Below are positions 1-4,729 of a stretch of DNA of 5,567 nt, piece after piece. This DNA is from Actinotalea sp. (lineage in GTDB: Bacteria > Actinomycetota > Actinomycetes > Actinomycetales > Cellulomonadaceae): NCBI GenBank assembly GCA_014360395.1, contig JACIXM010000460.1, positions 1 to 5,567 of the forward strand, written 5' to 3'. Position 1 is the stretch's first letter, and each line of letters begins with the position of its first letter. Both the position numbers and the translations under genes were made by a program. The notes under the pieces are model-generated. The model was given only the letters and a program-made list of their open reading frames with translations. It did not search any database and was not told where the DNA came from.

Positions 1-753
1 CCGGCGGCCGTACTTCACCTCGACGACGTGCCAGCCGGCTGCCTCGAACTGCCCGCGCCACTGCGCGACCCGCACGCCCGGGACGACGCGGTCCAGCGAC
101 TGGCGGTTGAGGTCCACGACCCACATGACGTCGCCGAGCCCCGCGGTCGCCGGGTCGGCCACGGCCTCCCAGATGTTGCCCTCGTCGAGCTCGGCGTCCC
201 CGAGGAGCGCGATGAACCGGGAGCGCGGTCGCGGGCCGAAGTGCGCGTCGACGTAGCGGCGCACGGCGGCGGCGAACAGCGGCGCCGCGGCGCCCAGGCC
301 CACCGAGCCGGTGGAGAAGTCGACCTCGTCGGGGTCCTTGGTGCGGCTGGGGTAGGACTGCAGGCCGCCGCGCTCGCGCAGGCGCGTCAGGTACGAGCGG
401 TCCAGGTTGCCCAGCAGGTACTGGATCGCGTGGAACACCGGCGAGGCGTGCGGCTTGACCGCGACCCGGTCCGGGCCGTCCAGGTGCGCGAACCACAGCG
501 CGGTCATGACCGACACGAGCGACGCGCTCGATGCCTGGTGCCCGCCGACCTTGACCCCGTCGCCGGTGTCCCGGTCGTGGTTCGCGGCGTCGACGATCCG
601 GGTCGCCAGCCACAGCACGCGGCGCTGGACCTCCTCGAGCACCGCGAGGTCCGCGGGCGCGGTGGCGGCGTCGACCGCCCGGGCGAGCGCGGCGACGTCG
701 TCGGGGGGGGGGGCCGCGGGGTCCGTGGCGGGGGTGGCGTGATCGTGCGTCAT
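1..753 (-). CDS. MdeB-like 2-oxo acid dehydrogenase E1 (homodimeric PDH-E1/transketolase-like), 3' part missing
   Basis: This is the first 251 codons of a thiamine-diphosphate (ThDP) enzyme; the frame is open to position 1. It resembles homodimeric pyruvate dehydrogenase E1 (AceE) and transketolases. Visible motifs are VGGHQASSAS (69-78), KPHASPVFHAIQYLLGNL (100-117), SYPSR (133-137), FSTGSVGLG (146-154), and a ThDP/Mg motif starting GDAELDEGN (185-193) and closing with DLNRQSLD (214-221), which matches GDGEMDE...NLQRLD in AceE. The ATG at 753 has an AGGAG nine bases upstream. In P. putida, MdeB is an AceE-like protein encoded after methionine gamma-lyase and proposed to oxidise 2-ketobutyrate. 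The upstream lyase and Lrp-type gene here support the same role, by inference. The N-terminus is shorter than in E. coli AceE and holds a run of three prolines coded by an 11-C tract. Catalytic middle and C-terminal domains lie outside the window, so other 2-oxo acids or a transketolase-type reaction cannot be excluded. Confidence 0.85.
   Translation of the reverse strand, partial: MTHDHATPATDPAAPPPDDVAALARAVDAATAPADLAVLEEVQRRVLWLATRIVDAANHDRDTGDGVKVGGHQASSASLVSVMTALWFAHLDGPDRVAVKPHASPVFHAIQYLLGNLDRSYLTRLRERGGLQSYPSRTKDPDEVDFSTGSVGLGAAAPLFAAAVRRYVDAHFGPRPRSRFIALLGDAELDEGNIWEAVADPATAGLGDVMWVVDLNRQSLDRVVPGVRVAQWRGQFEAAGWHVVEVKYGRR
703..713. repeat. 11-base G (C on coding strand) homopolymer
   Basis: An uninterrupted run of 11 G on the plus strand lies inside the dehydrogenase gene, at about codons 14-17 (Ala-Pro-Pro-Pro). 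With exactly 11 bases the reading frame from ATG 753 stays open through the whole visible gene. A gain or loss of one base would shift the frame before any conserved domain. It could be a slippage site or simply an assembly-sensitive spot. Confidence 0.9.
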
Positions 754-762
754 GGGGTCGCG

Positions 763-767
763 CTCCT
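763..767 (-). promoter_or_regulatory. Ribosome binding site of the mdeB-like gene
   Basis: The minus strand reads AGGAG with a nine-base spacer to ATG 753. It is one of the clearest Shine-Dalgarno sequences in the window and fixes the start of the dehydrogenase gene. Confidence 0.75.
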
Positions 768-823
768 CGTCCGGCGGCGGCGGGCGCGGCGCCGGTGGGC
801 GCGGACGTCGTCGTCGGCCGGGT

Positions 824-845
824 CGTGCGGCGCCGTCGCCGCACG
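824..845 (-). other. Perfect 9-bp stem-loop between the lyase and dehydrogenase genes
   Basis: CGTGCGGCG, a four-base loop (CCGT), then CGCCGCACG form a perfect 9-bp hairpin. Further G-U and G-C pairs allow extension to 821-848 in RNA. It lies about 100 bases after the lyase stop and about 70 bases before the dehydrogenase start. No T-tract follows on either strand, so it is not a classic intrinsic terminator. It could be a U-less terminator of the kind proposed for actinobacteria, an attenuator, or an mRNA-processing or stability element that sets the lyase-to-dehydrogenase ratio. Confidence 0.55.
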
Positions 846-862
846 GTCGTGGTGGGTGTGCC

Positions 863-876
863 GGGACCAGTGTCCC
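863..876 (-). other. Second, smaller hairpin downstream of the lyase gene
   Basis: GGGAC-CAGT-GTCCC forms a 5-bp stem with a four-base loop. Outer CC/GG pairs are possible if two C residues bulge. It is 69 bases after the lyase stop. With the stronger hairpin at 824-845 it makes a tandem structured region in the intergenic RNA. Alone it is weak evidence of termination. Confidence 0.3.
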
Positions 877-944
877 CCGGGCTGGGTGGTGGCTCGCGCC
901 GGCCGCCGGAGCGGGCGTCGGTGCCGCCTCACCGCGGGGTCGTG

Positions 945-2186
945 TCAGTCGAGCGCCCGTGCGAGGTCCGCCTGCAGGTCGGCGGGGTCCTCCAGGCCGA
1001 TGGACAGGCGCAGGAGGTCCGCGCCCGGCCGGGCGTCGGCGGGCACGGGGCGGTGGGTCAGGGCGGCCGGGTGCTGGATGAGCGAGTCGACGCCGCCGAG
1101 CGAGACGGCGTGCGTGAAGAGCCGGACGCGCTCAGCCGCCCGCGCGGCGGCGTCGAACCCGCCGGCGAGCCGGATCGTCACCATCGCGCCCGGTCCGCGC
1201 ATCTGACGGCCGAGGATCCCGGCGGGGTCCGTCCCGGGCAGACCGGGGTAGAACACCTGCGTGACCGCGGGGTGCTCGGCGAGCCAGCCGGCCATCTTCT
1301 CCGCCGACTCCTGCTGGGCCCGCACGCGCACGGGCAGCGTCGGCAGGCCGCGGTGCAGGAGGTACCCGGCGAGCGGGTGCAGGATCCCGCCGGTCACCGC
1401 GCGCACCCGGCGCAGCGCGGCCGCCCAGCCGGCGTCCGTCGCGACCACGCCGCCGACGGCGTCCCCGTGGCCGCCGAGGTACTTCGTCGCGCTGTGCAGG
1501 ACGAACGTCGCGCCGTGGTCGGCCGGGTTCTGCAGGACGGGCGTGGCGAAGGTGTTGTCCACGAGCACGGGGCGCGCGCCCGCGGCGCGCACGACGGCCG
1601 CGATGTCGACGAGGTCGAGCGTGGGGTTCGCGGGCGTCTCGACGACGACCAGGCAGGTGTCGGGGCGGACGGCCGCGGCGACCTCGTCGGCACGGCAGTA
1701 GGTCGTCTCCGTGCCGAGCAGCCCGCTGCCGAGCAGGTGGTCGGTGCCGCCGTACAGCGGCCGGACGCCGACGACGTGCCGCCCGCCGCCCTCGGCCTGC
1801 GCCGCGAGCAGGACCGCCGTGACCGCCGCCATGCCGGACGCGAACGCCACCGCCTCCTCGGTGTGCTCGAGCGCGGCGAGGCCCGCCTCGAAGCGCGCCA
1901 CGGTCGGGTTCCACAGGCGCGCGTAGACGTGCCCGCCGGCGGTCGGGTGGCCGCCGGTCGCCATCGCCTCGTAGGCCTCGCCGCCGGCGTCGATGCTCGG
2001 CAGCGGGTTCGTCGAGGACAGGTCCAGGGGCGGGGCGTGGACGCCCAGGCCGGTGAGGTCGTCACGGCCGGCGTGGACGGCGAGCGAGTCGAGGGCGAGC
2101 CGGGGTGCCGGCTGCTCCTGCCCGGGGGCGGCGGTGGGCGGCTGACGGTGCGTCGTGCCGGCGTCGGTGGCGGCGTTCGGTCCCAT
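945..2186 (-). CDS. PLP-dependent Cys/Met-metabolism gamma-lyase (MdeA-like; methionine or cystathionine gamma-lyase family)
   Basis: A cytosolic fold-type I PLP enzyme of the trans-sulfuration family, 413 residues from ATG 2186. An in-frame TTG at 2222 would give 425; neither start has a convincing RBS. Numbered from the TTG, motifs are YARLWNPT (100-107, phosphate-binding Tyr/Arg from the neighbouring subunit), FASGMAAV (127-134), LYGGTDHLL (156-164), ETPANPT (195-201), VDNTFATPVLQNP (221-233), SATKYLGGHGD (244-254) with the PLP Schiff-base Lys247, and RLSIGLED (405-412) with the carboxylate-binding Arg405. The position of Cys116 in P. putida methionine gamma-lyase is Gly159 here, and the Lys240-Asp241 pair appears as Arg-Ala. 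It therefore carries the family chemistry without the residues typical of strict methionine gamma-lyase. Adjacency to an AceE/MdeB-like dehydrogenase and an Lrp-type regulator favours a 2-ketobutyrate-forming catabolic lyase acting on methionine, homocysteine or cystathionine (inference). An acyl-homoserine sulfhydrylase-type reaction is less likely. The N-terminus (about 25-35 residues) is a Pro/Ala-rich extension. Confidence 0.88.
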   Translation of the reverse strand: MGPNAATDAGTTHRQPPTAAPGQEQPAPRLALDSLAVHAGRDDLTGLGVHAPPLDLSSTNPLPSIDAGGEAYEAMATGGHPTAGGHVYARLWNPTVARFEAGLAALEHTEEAVAFASGMAAVTAVLLAAQAEGGGRHVVGVRPLYGGTDHLLGSGLLGTETTYCRADEVAAAVRPDTCLVVVETPANPTLDLVDIAAVVRAAGARPVLVDNTFATPVLQNPADHGATFVLHSATKYLGGHGDAVGGVVATDAGWAAALRRVRAVTGGILHPLAGYLLHRGLPTLPVRVRAQQESAEKMAGWLAEHPAVTQVFYPGLPGTDPAGILGRQMRGPGAMVTIRLAGGFDAAARAAERVRLFTHAVSLGGVDSLIQHPAALTHRPVPADARPGADLLRLSIGLEDPADLQADLARALD

Positions 2187-2283
2187 CGGCGCATGGTCGT
2201 GCCGATCTGCGGCCGGCCTCAAGAACGGCCGAAGGACTCGCCGTCGAAGGCAGGAGATGCGACGGATCCTGCATCATGGCCTG
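2187..2283. promoter_or_regulatory. Divergent promoter/operator region between lyase and Lrp-type regulator
   Basis: This short spacer must hold both divergent promoters; it is about 60 bp if the lyase starts at TTG 2222. It contains a direct repeat CGAAGG at 2230-2235 and 2245-2250 (15-bp period), an inverted repeat GATGC/GCATC at 2256-2260 and 2271-2275, a GGATCC palindrome at 2264-2269, and an inverted repeat CATCA-TGGCC-TGATG at 2272-2286 that ends in the regulator's start codon. CATCAT at 2272-2277 is a possible -10 placed for a leaderless transcript starting at ATG 2284. I see no convincing -35 and no clear minus-strand -10. Lrp/AsnC regulators bind imperfect palindromes of this kind, but which element is used is inference. 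Confidence 0.45.
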
Positions 2284-2835
2284 ATGGCAGAGGCGACGAC
2301 GACGAAGAATCTGCGGCGGCCCGGCCGGCGCGACGCCGGCCCGGAGCCGGCCGACGCGCGCCCCCCGGCCCTGGACCGGACGGACCTGCGGCTGCTCGCC
2401 GAGCTCAGCGAGAACGGGCGGCTGACGAACGCCGCGCTCGCTGCGCGCGTGGGCATCGCGGAGTCCACGTGCTCCCAGCGCGTCCGGGTCCTGCGGGAGT
2501 CCGGTGTCGTGCGCCGGTTCACCGCCGACGTCGACCCGGCCGCCCTCGGCCTCGGCATCCAGGCGGTGGTCAAGGTGCGCCTCGCGACGCACGGGAGGGA
2601 CCACGTCCACGCCTTCCAGGCCCTGGTCCGGGAGATCCCCGGGGTGCTGGTGATCTTCCACGTCGCCGGCGAGGACGACTACCTGCTGCACGTCGCGGTC
2701 GAGTCGGCGACGGCGCTGCGGGACCTCGTGCTGGAGCACCTCAACGTCCACCCGATCGTGCGGCACACGGAGACCCAGCTGGTCTTCGAGGTGTTCCGGG
2801 GGGCGGGCATCCTGCCGGCGGTCTCCCGCAGCTGA
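2284..2835 (+). CDS. Lrp/AsnC-family transcriptional regulator (MdeR-like)
   Basis: A 183-residue amino-acid-responsive DNA-binding protein, divergent from the lyase it most likely controls. Residues 30-78 form the Lrp winged helix-turn-helix, opening LDRTDLRLLAELSENGRLTN and continuing through AALAARVGIAESTCSQRVRVL with RESGVVRRF. Residues 80-90 (ADVDPAALGLG) are the usual linker. Residues 93-170 are the RAM ligand-binding domain, with VFHVAGEDDYLLHVAV-type residues (here IFHVAGEDDYLLHVAV, 124-139). A charged, probably disordered segment of about 29 residues precedes the HTH, making it longer than the roughly 150-165 residues of typical members. ATG 2284 is chosen because the GGAG at 2253-2256 directly abuts an earlier in-frame ATG (2257) and so cannot serve as its RBS; the 2257 start would add nine residues. 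In P. putida the divergent Lrp-like MdeR activates mdeAB in response to methionine. The same layout here suggests the same role. Confidence 0.9.
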   Translation: MAEATTTKNLRRPGRRDAGPEPADARPPALDRTDLRLLAELSENGRLTNAALAARVGIAESTCSQRVRVLRESGVVRRFTADVDPAALGLGIQAVVKVRLATHGRDHVHAFQALVREIPGVLVIFHVAGEDDYLLHVAVESATALRDLVLEHLNVHPIVRHTETQLVFEVFRGAGILPAVSRS

Positions 2836-2843
2836 ACCCGGCC

Positions 2844-2873
2844 TTGGAGGTGACTATATCCGGGGGATAGAGT
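2844..2873 (+). promoter_or_regulatory. Promoter of the padR operon (leaderless type)
   Basis: TAGAGT at 2868-2873 fits the actinobacterial -10 pattern TANNNT. It lies seven bases before GTG 2881, so transcription would start at or next to the start codon. TTGGAG at 2844-2849 is a poor -35 with an 18-bp spacer. No Shine-Dalgarno sits at a usable distance from GTG 2881 (GGAGG at 2846-2850 is 30 bases away). This agrees with a leaderless mRNA. Confidence 0.6.
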
Positions 2874-2880
2874 CATCTCC
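2846..2880. promoter_or_regulatory. 35-bp imperfect palindrome, probable PadR operator
   Basis: The arms pair symmetrically about position 2863: GGAG/CTCC (2846-2849, 2877-2880), TGACT/AGTCA (2851-2855, 2871-2875) and TATCC/GGATA (2857-2861, 2865-2869). Mismatches occur only at 2850/2876, 2856/2870 and in the GGG centre, so 14 of 17 positions pair. It is unusually AT-rich for this genome, covers the -10 and the probable transcription start, and ends one base before the padR start codon. PadR proteins commonly bind such palindromes at their own promoters and repress them, so autorepression is the natural reading. Confidence 0.75.
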
Positions 2881-3453
2881 GTGACCGATCGGAAGGCGCG
2901 CACGCGCTACGCGGTGCTGGGGATGCTCACCATCGAGCCGATGTCCGGCTACGACCTGGCCGCGACGATCGACCGGACGATCGGGCACTTCTGGCGCGAG
3001 GGGTACGGACGGCTCTACCCGACCCTCAAGGAGCTCACCGCCCAGGGCCTCGTCGTCGGCCGCGCCGAGAGCGGCCGGGGGCCCCGGCGGACCGTCCACC
3101 AGCTCACCGAGGCAGGCTGGGCGGAGCTGCGCCGCTGGCTCGCGACGCCACCCGGCCCGCCGCAGGCAGGTCGCGACGACCTGCTGCTCCAGGTCTTCTT
3201 CGCGCGGCATGCGCCTGCCGGCGTGCTCGCCGACCACGTCCGACGACGCCGCGAGGTCACCGCCGCCCTCCTGGCCCGGTACGAGGAGATCGCGTCCCAC
3301 CTGCGGGCGGACCCGTCGCCGGACGCGCGGGGCTGGCACCTGACCGTCCGGCACGGGATCCACCTCGCGGGCGCCTCGATCGCGTGGTGCGACGAGGCGC
3401 TCGAGGTGCTGGGCGGGTCCGAGCCGGAGGCCGCACGATGGCCGAGCACCTGA
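2881..3453 (+). CDS. PadR-family transcriptional regulator
   Basis: A 190-residue cytosolic regulator with a dimeric winged helix. The N-terminal PadR domain (about 9-85) shows YAVLGMLTIEPMSGYDL (10-26), the FW pair at 37-38, GRLYPTLKELTAQGLV (43-58), and the wing plus RRTVHQLTEAGWAEL (69-83). Residues 88-176 are the mainly helical, Vir_act_alpha_C-type dimerisation domain found in AphA-like (long) PadR proteins, with LLLQVFFARH (101-110) and a helix-rich RRRREVTAALLARYEEIASH (121-140). The GTG start is chosen because it lies immediately after a promoter/operator with leaderless spacing. Stop 3453 overlaps the next gene by 16 bases, so the two are co-transcribed and probably translationally coupled. 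PadR proteins usually repress efflux, stress or detoxification genes and often act on their own promoter. The inducer is unknown here, and the only obvious target is its own operon. Confidence 0.92.
   Translation: MTDRKARTRYAVLGMLTIEPMSGYDLAATIDRTIGHFWREGYGRLYPTLKELTAQGLVVGRAESGRGPRRTVHQLTEAGWAELRRWLATPPGPPQAGRDDLLLQVFFARHAPAGVLADHVRRRREVTAALLARYEEIASHLRADPSPDARGWHLTVRHGIHLAGASIAWCDEALEVLGGSEPEAARWPST
3426..3430 (+). promoter_or_regulatory. Ribosome binding site of the small membrane protein gene
   Basis: GGAGG lies inside the end of padR, seven bases before ATG 3438. It is a strong consensus site and decides the start of the downstream gene over an upstream in-frame candidate at 3384. Confidence 0.8.
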
Positions 3454-3752
3454 CAGCCGCCCGCACACGTCTGGTGGCGCTGGCCGAGCGCCACCGCGGC
3501 GTCGTCGGCGTCGGCCTGGCCGCCGGGGCGACGGCGCTGACGGTGACGTGGCTCGTCGTCGTGCCGGAGAAGGCCGACGGGGTCGGGCCCCTCCAGGCCG
3601 GGCTCCTGCGTTTCGGCCACCCCGCGTGCTGGGCCCTCCTGGCCACGTCAGCGCTCGCCTGGGCCGTGCGCGCCCCGCGGCGCGCGGTGGAGTGGCCCGC
3701 CCGCGGCGCCCTCGTCGCCTACGCCGCGTTCCTCGCCGCACTCGCGCTCTGA
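3438..3752 (+). CDS. Small three-helix membrane protein of unknown function, padR operon partner
   Basis: I do not recognise a family for this 104-residue protein. After a basic, amphipathic N-terminus (1-21, with RTRLVALAERHR) there are three hydrophobic stretches: about 22-42 (ending VTWLVVV), 62-78 (ACWALLATSALAWAV) and 89-104 (ending FLAALAL at the C-terminus). A polar loop with EKADGVGP lies between helices 1 and 2, and a basic loop (RAPRRAVEWPAR, 78-89) between 2 and 3. The arginines place that loop and the N-terminus in the cytoplasm only if helix 2 or 1 is not fully spanning, so topology is uncertain. It starts inside the padR end with its own GGAGG, so it is expressed together with the regulator. 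PadR genes are often paired with membrane proteins (DUF1700/DUF1048-like sensors, ABC or MFS exporters). This is neither a transporter nor one of those families that I can identify. A role as a sensor, anti-regulator or membrane-stress protein is speculation. Confidence 0.8.
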   Translation: MAEHLTAARTRLVALAERHRGVVGVGLAAGATALTVTWLVVVPEKADGVGPLQAGLLRFGHPACWALLATSALAWAVRAPRRAVEWPARGALVAYAAFLAALAL

Positions 3753-3773
3753 GCATCGGCCCGGCTCCGCGCA

Positions 3774-4595
3774 TCACGGCGAGGGCCCGCCCGGCTCGAC
3801 GACGACGCACCGGTCCAGCTCGCGCGCGATCGCGTCCCGCTCCGCCGCCGTGACCCACAGGCCGTAGGCGGCCTTCACCGTCGTCTGCAGCAGGACGTAC
3901 CGGCAGCGGAAGCCGCGGTGCGGCGGGAGCCACGTCGCGGCGTCGCTGTCGCCCTTGGCCTGGTTGAGGGCGCCGTCGACGGCCAGGAGGTTGGCCGGGT
4001 CGTTGGCGAACGCGACCCGCCGCTGCGCCGACCACTCCTGGGCGCCCTTCTGCCAGGCGTCGGACAGGGCGACGAGGTGGTCGACCTGGACCTCGGCGCT
4101 GCGCTCGCCGCGCTCGAAGGCCAGCACCTCGTCGCTGAAGGGGTCGCGCAGGGTCCCTGACAGCACGACGCAGCCGCCCGTGGCCGGGTCCGTCGTGATC
4201 TCGACGAGGTCCCGCCGCAGGACGTCGTTGCGGGTGTCGCAGCCGTTGCGGTCGACGTCCACCCAGCCGTCGCCGAACAGCGAGCGGTCGTAGCCGGTGC
4301 GCGGCGCCCGGCCCTTGACCGGCAGGGCGGCGAGGGCGGCACGCGCGTCCGCGAGCTCCTGCGGCGTGACCGCGACGACGGTCCCGCGCGGCTGCCGCGC
4401 CCCGAGCAGGTCGGGCAGGCCGAGCTCCTCGCCCGTGTCCGTCGCGGTGACCAGGACGACCACCAGGAGCACGGAGACGATGCTGGCGAGCGTCGTGACC
4501 AGCCGGTTCGCGCGGCGCCGTCGGCGGCCGACGGCGCGGGCGAAGGGGTCACGGCGGCGGCTCACGAGCGGCACGCTGCCACAGGCCACCGACAC
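3774..4595 (-). CDS. Membrane-anchored HNH nuclease, DUF1524 (GmrSD C-terminal-like) family
   Basis: A 273-residue protein (GTG at 4595). The GTG at 4565, giving a 263-residue product starting SRRRDPF, is an equally plausible start; neither has a clear RBS. A very basic cytoplasmic segment (about 13-31) precedes one hydrophobic helix (32-51), so it is an N-terminal anchor or uncleaved signal with the rest outside the cell. The domain (about 98-265) carries the DUF1524 HNH signature: QVDHLVALSDAWQKGA (170-185) with Asp172-His173, FANDPANLLAVDG (197-208) and LNQAKGDSDAATWLPP (210-225), which supplies the Asn and Lys-Gly-Asp elements. Four cysteines in the outer part (119, 141, 231, 263) could form two disulfides, consistent with export. 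Single-domain secreted members are common in actinobacteria and are thought to be nucleases, perhaps for scavenging or modifying environmental DNA. No GmrS-like or other restriction partner lies beside it, so a restriction role is unlikely. Convergent with the small membrane protein gene, 21 bp away. Confidence 0.85.
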   Translation of the reverse strand: MSVACGSVPLVSRRRDPFARAVGRRRRRANRLVTTLASIVSVLLVVVLVTATDTGEELGLPDLLGARQPRGTVVAVTPQELADARAALAALPVKGRAPRTGYDRSLFGDGWVDVDRNGCDTRNDVLRRDLVEITTDPATGGCVVLSGTLRDPFSDEVLAFERGERSAEVQVDHLVALSDAWQKGAQEWSAQRRVAFANDPANLLAVDGALNQAKGDSDAATWLPPHRGFRCRYVLLQTTVKAAYGLWVTAAERDAIARELDRCVVVEPGGPSP

Positions 4596-4629
4596 CGCCC
4601 GCCACCGCCCGCCCGGCCTGTGGGCGGTG
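4593..4629. repeat. Tandem 10-bp repeat plus inverted copy upstream of the HNH gene
   Basis: CACCGCCCGC occurs twice in tandem (4593-4602, 4603-4612). An inverted copy GGGCGGTG (4622-4629) pairs with 4603-4610 to give an 8-bp stem with an 11-base loop. The set overlaps the upstream GTG candidate of the HNH gene at 4595. This is compatible with an operator or leader hairpin for that gene if translation starts downstream at 4565. GC-rich composition makes chance occurrence possible. Confidence 0.45.
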
Positions 4630-4676
4630 CAGCGCCGGGCGCGGGGACACGGCCGCCGGCCCCGCTGCTCGGATCA

Positions 4677-4729
4677 CCGGCGCGCCGGAGGCGCCCACGA
4701 CCCGCTCCCCGGTGGGACGCTGAGCGGGT
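4677..4729. promoter_or_regulatory. Inverted repeats before the DUF429 gene, one including its start codon
   Basis: Two elements are visible. CCGGCGCGCCGG (4677-4688) is a perfect 12-bp palindrome. ACCCGCTC (4700-4707) is a perfect inverted repeat of GAGCGGGT (4722-4729), which contains the first two bases of GTG 4728, so in mRNA the stem would cover the start codon. An alternative small stem TCCC-CGGT-GGGA (4706-4717) competes with it. The remainder of the 132-bp divergent spacer (4596-4727) shows no recognisable -10 on either strand. A regulatory role is possible but not shown. Confidence 0.35.

Noticed and set aside
750..932. A 60-codon minus-strand frame whose TGA overlaps the dehydrogenase ATG as ATGA
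   Set aside because: The overlap looks like translational coupling, but the product is Arg/His-rich with no fold-like pattern, the GTG start has no RBS, and the sequence spans the 9-bp hairpin. Chance is more likely.
28..1206. A 392-residue plus-strand open frame at the left end
   Set aside because: It is antisense to the ThDP enzyme, which has recognisable motifs; the plus-strand translation is Arg/Val-rich with no family features.
795..2870. A 691-residue open frame on the plus strand across the lyase and regulator genes
   Set aside because: Its translation is Arg/Gly/Ala/Val-rich low-complexity sequence with no domain, and it is antisense to the clearly conserved PLP lyase. It is a by-product of GC-rich codon use.
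3759..3797. Two direct copies of GCCCGGCTC around the convergent HNH/small-membrane-protein stop codons
   Set aside because: Nine-base GC-only repeats are expected by chance here, and no convincing stem-loop terminator can be drawn in the 21-bp gap (only a 4- to 5-bp stem with a poor loop).
2854..4035. A 393-residue minus-strand frame opposite padR and the small membrane protein gene
   Set aside because: It is Arg/Gly/Pro-rich and antisense to PadR, which has a clear domain, strong upstream signals and a coupled neighbour.
4620..4727. A 36-residue N-terminal extension of the DUF429 gene
   Set aside because: The added residues are Pro/Arg/Ala-rich, and the conserved first strand begins just after GTG 4728, so the shorter start is preferred.
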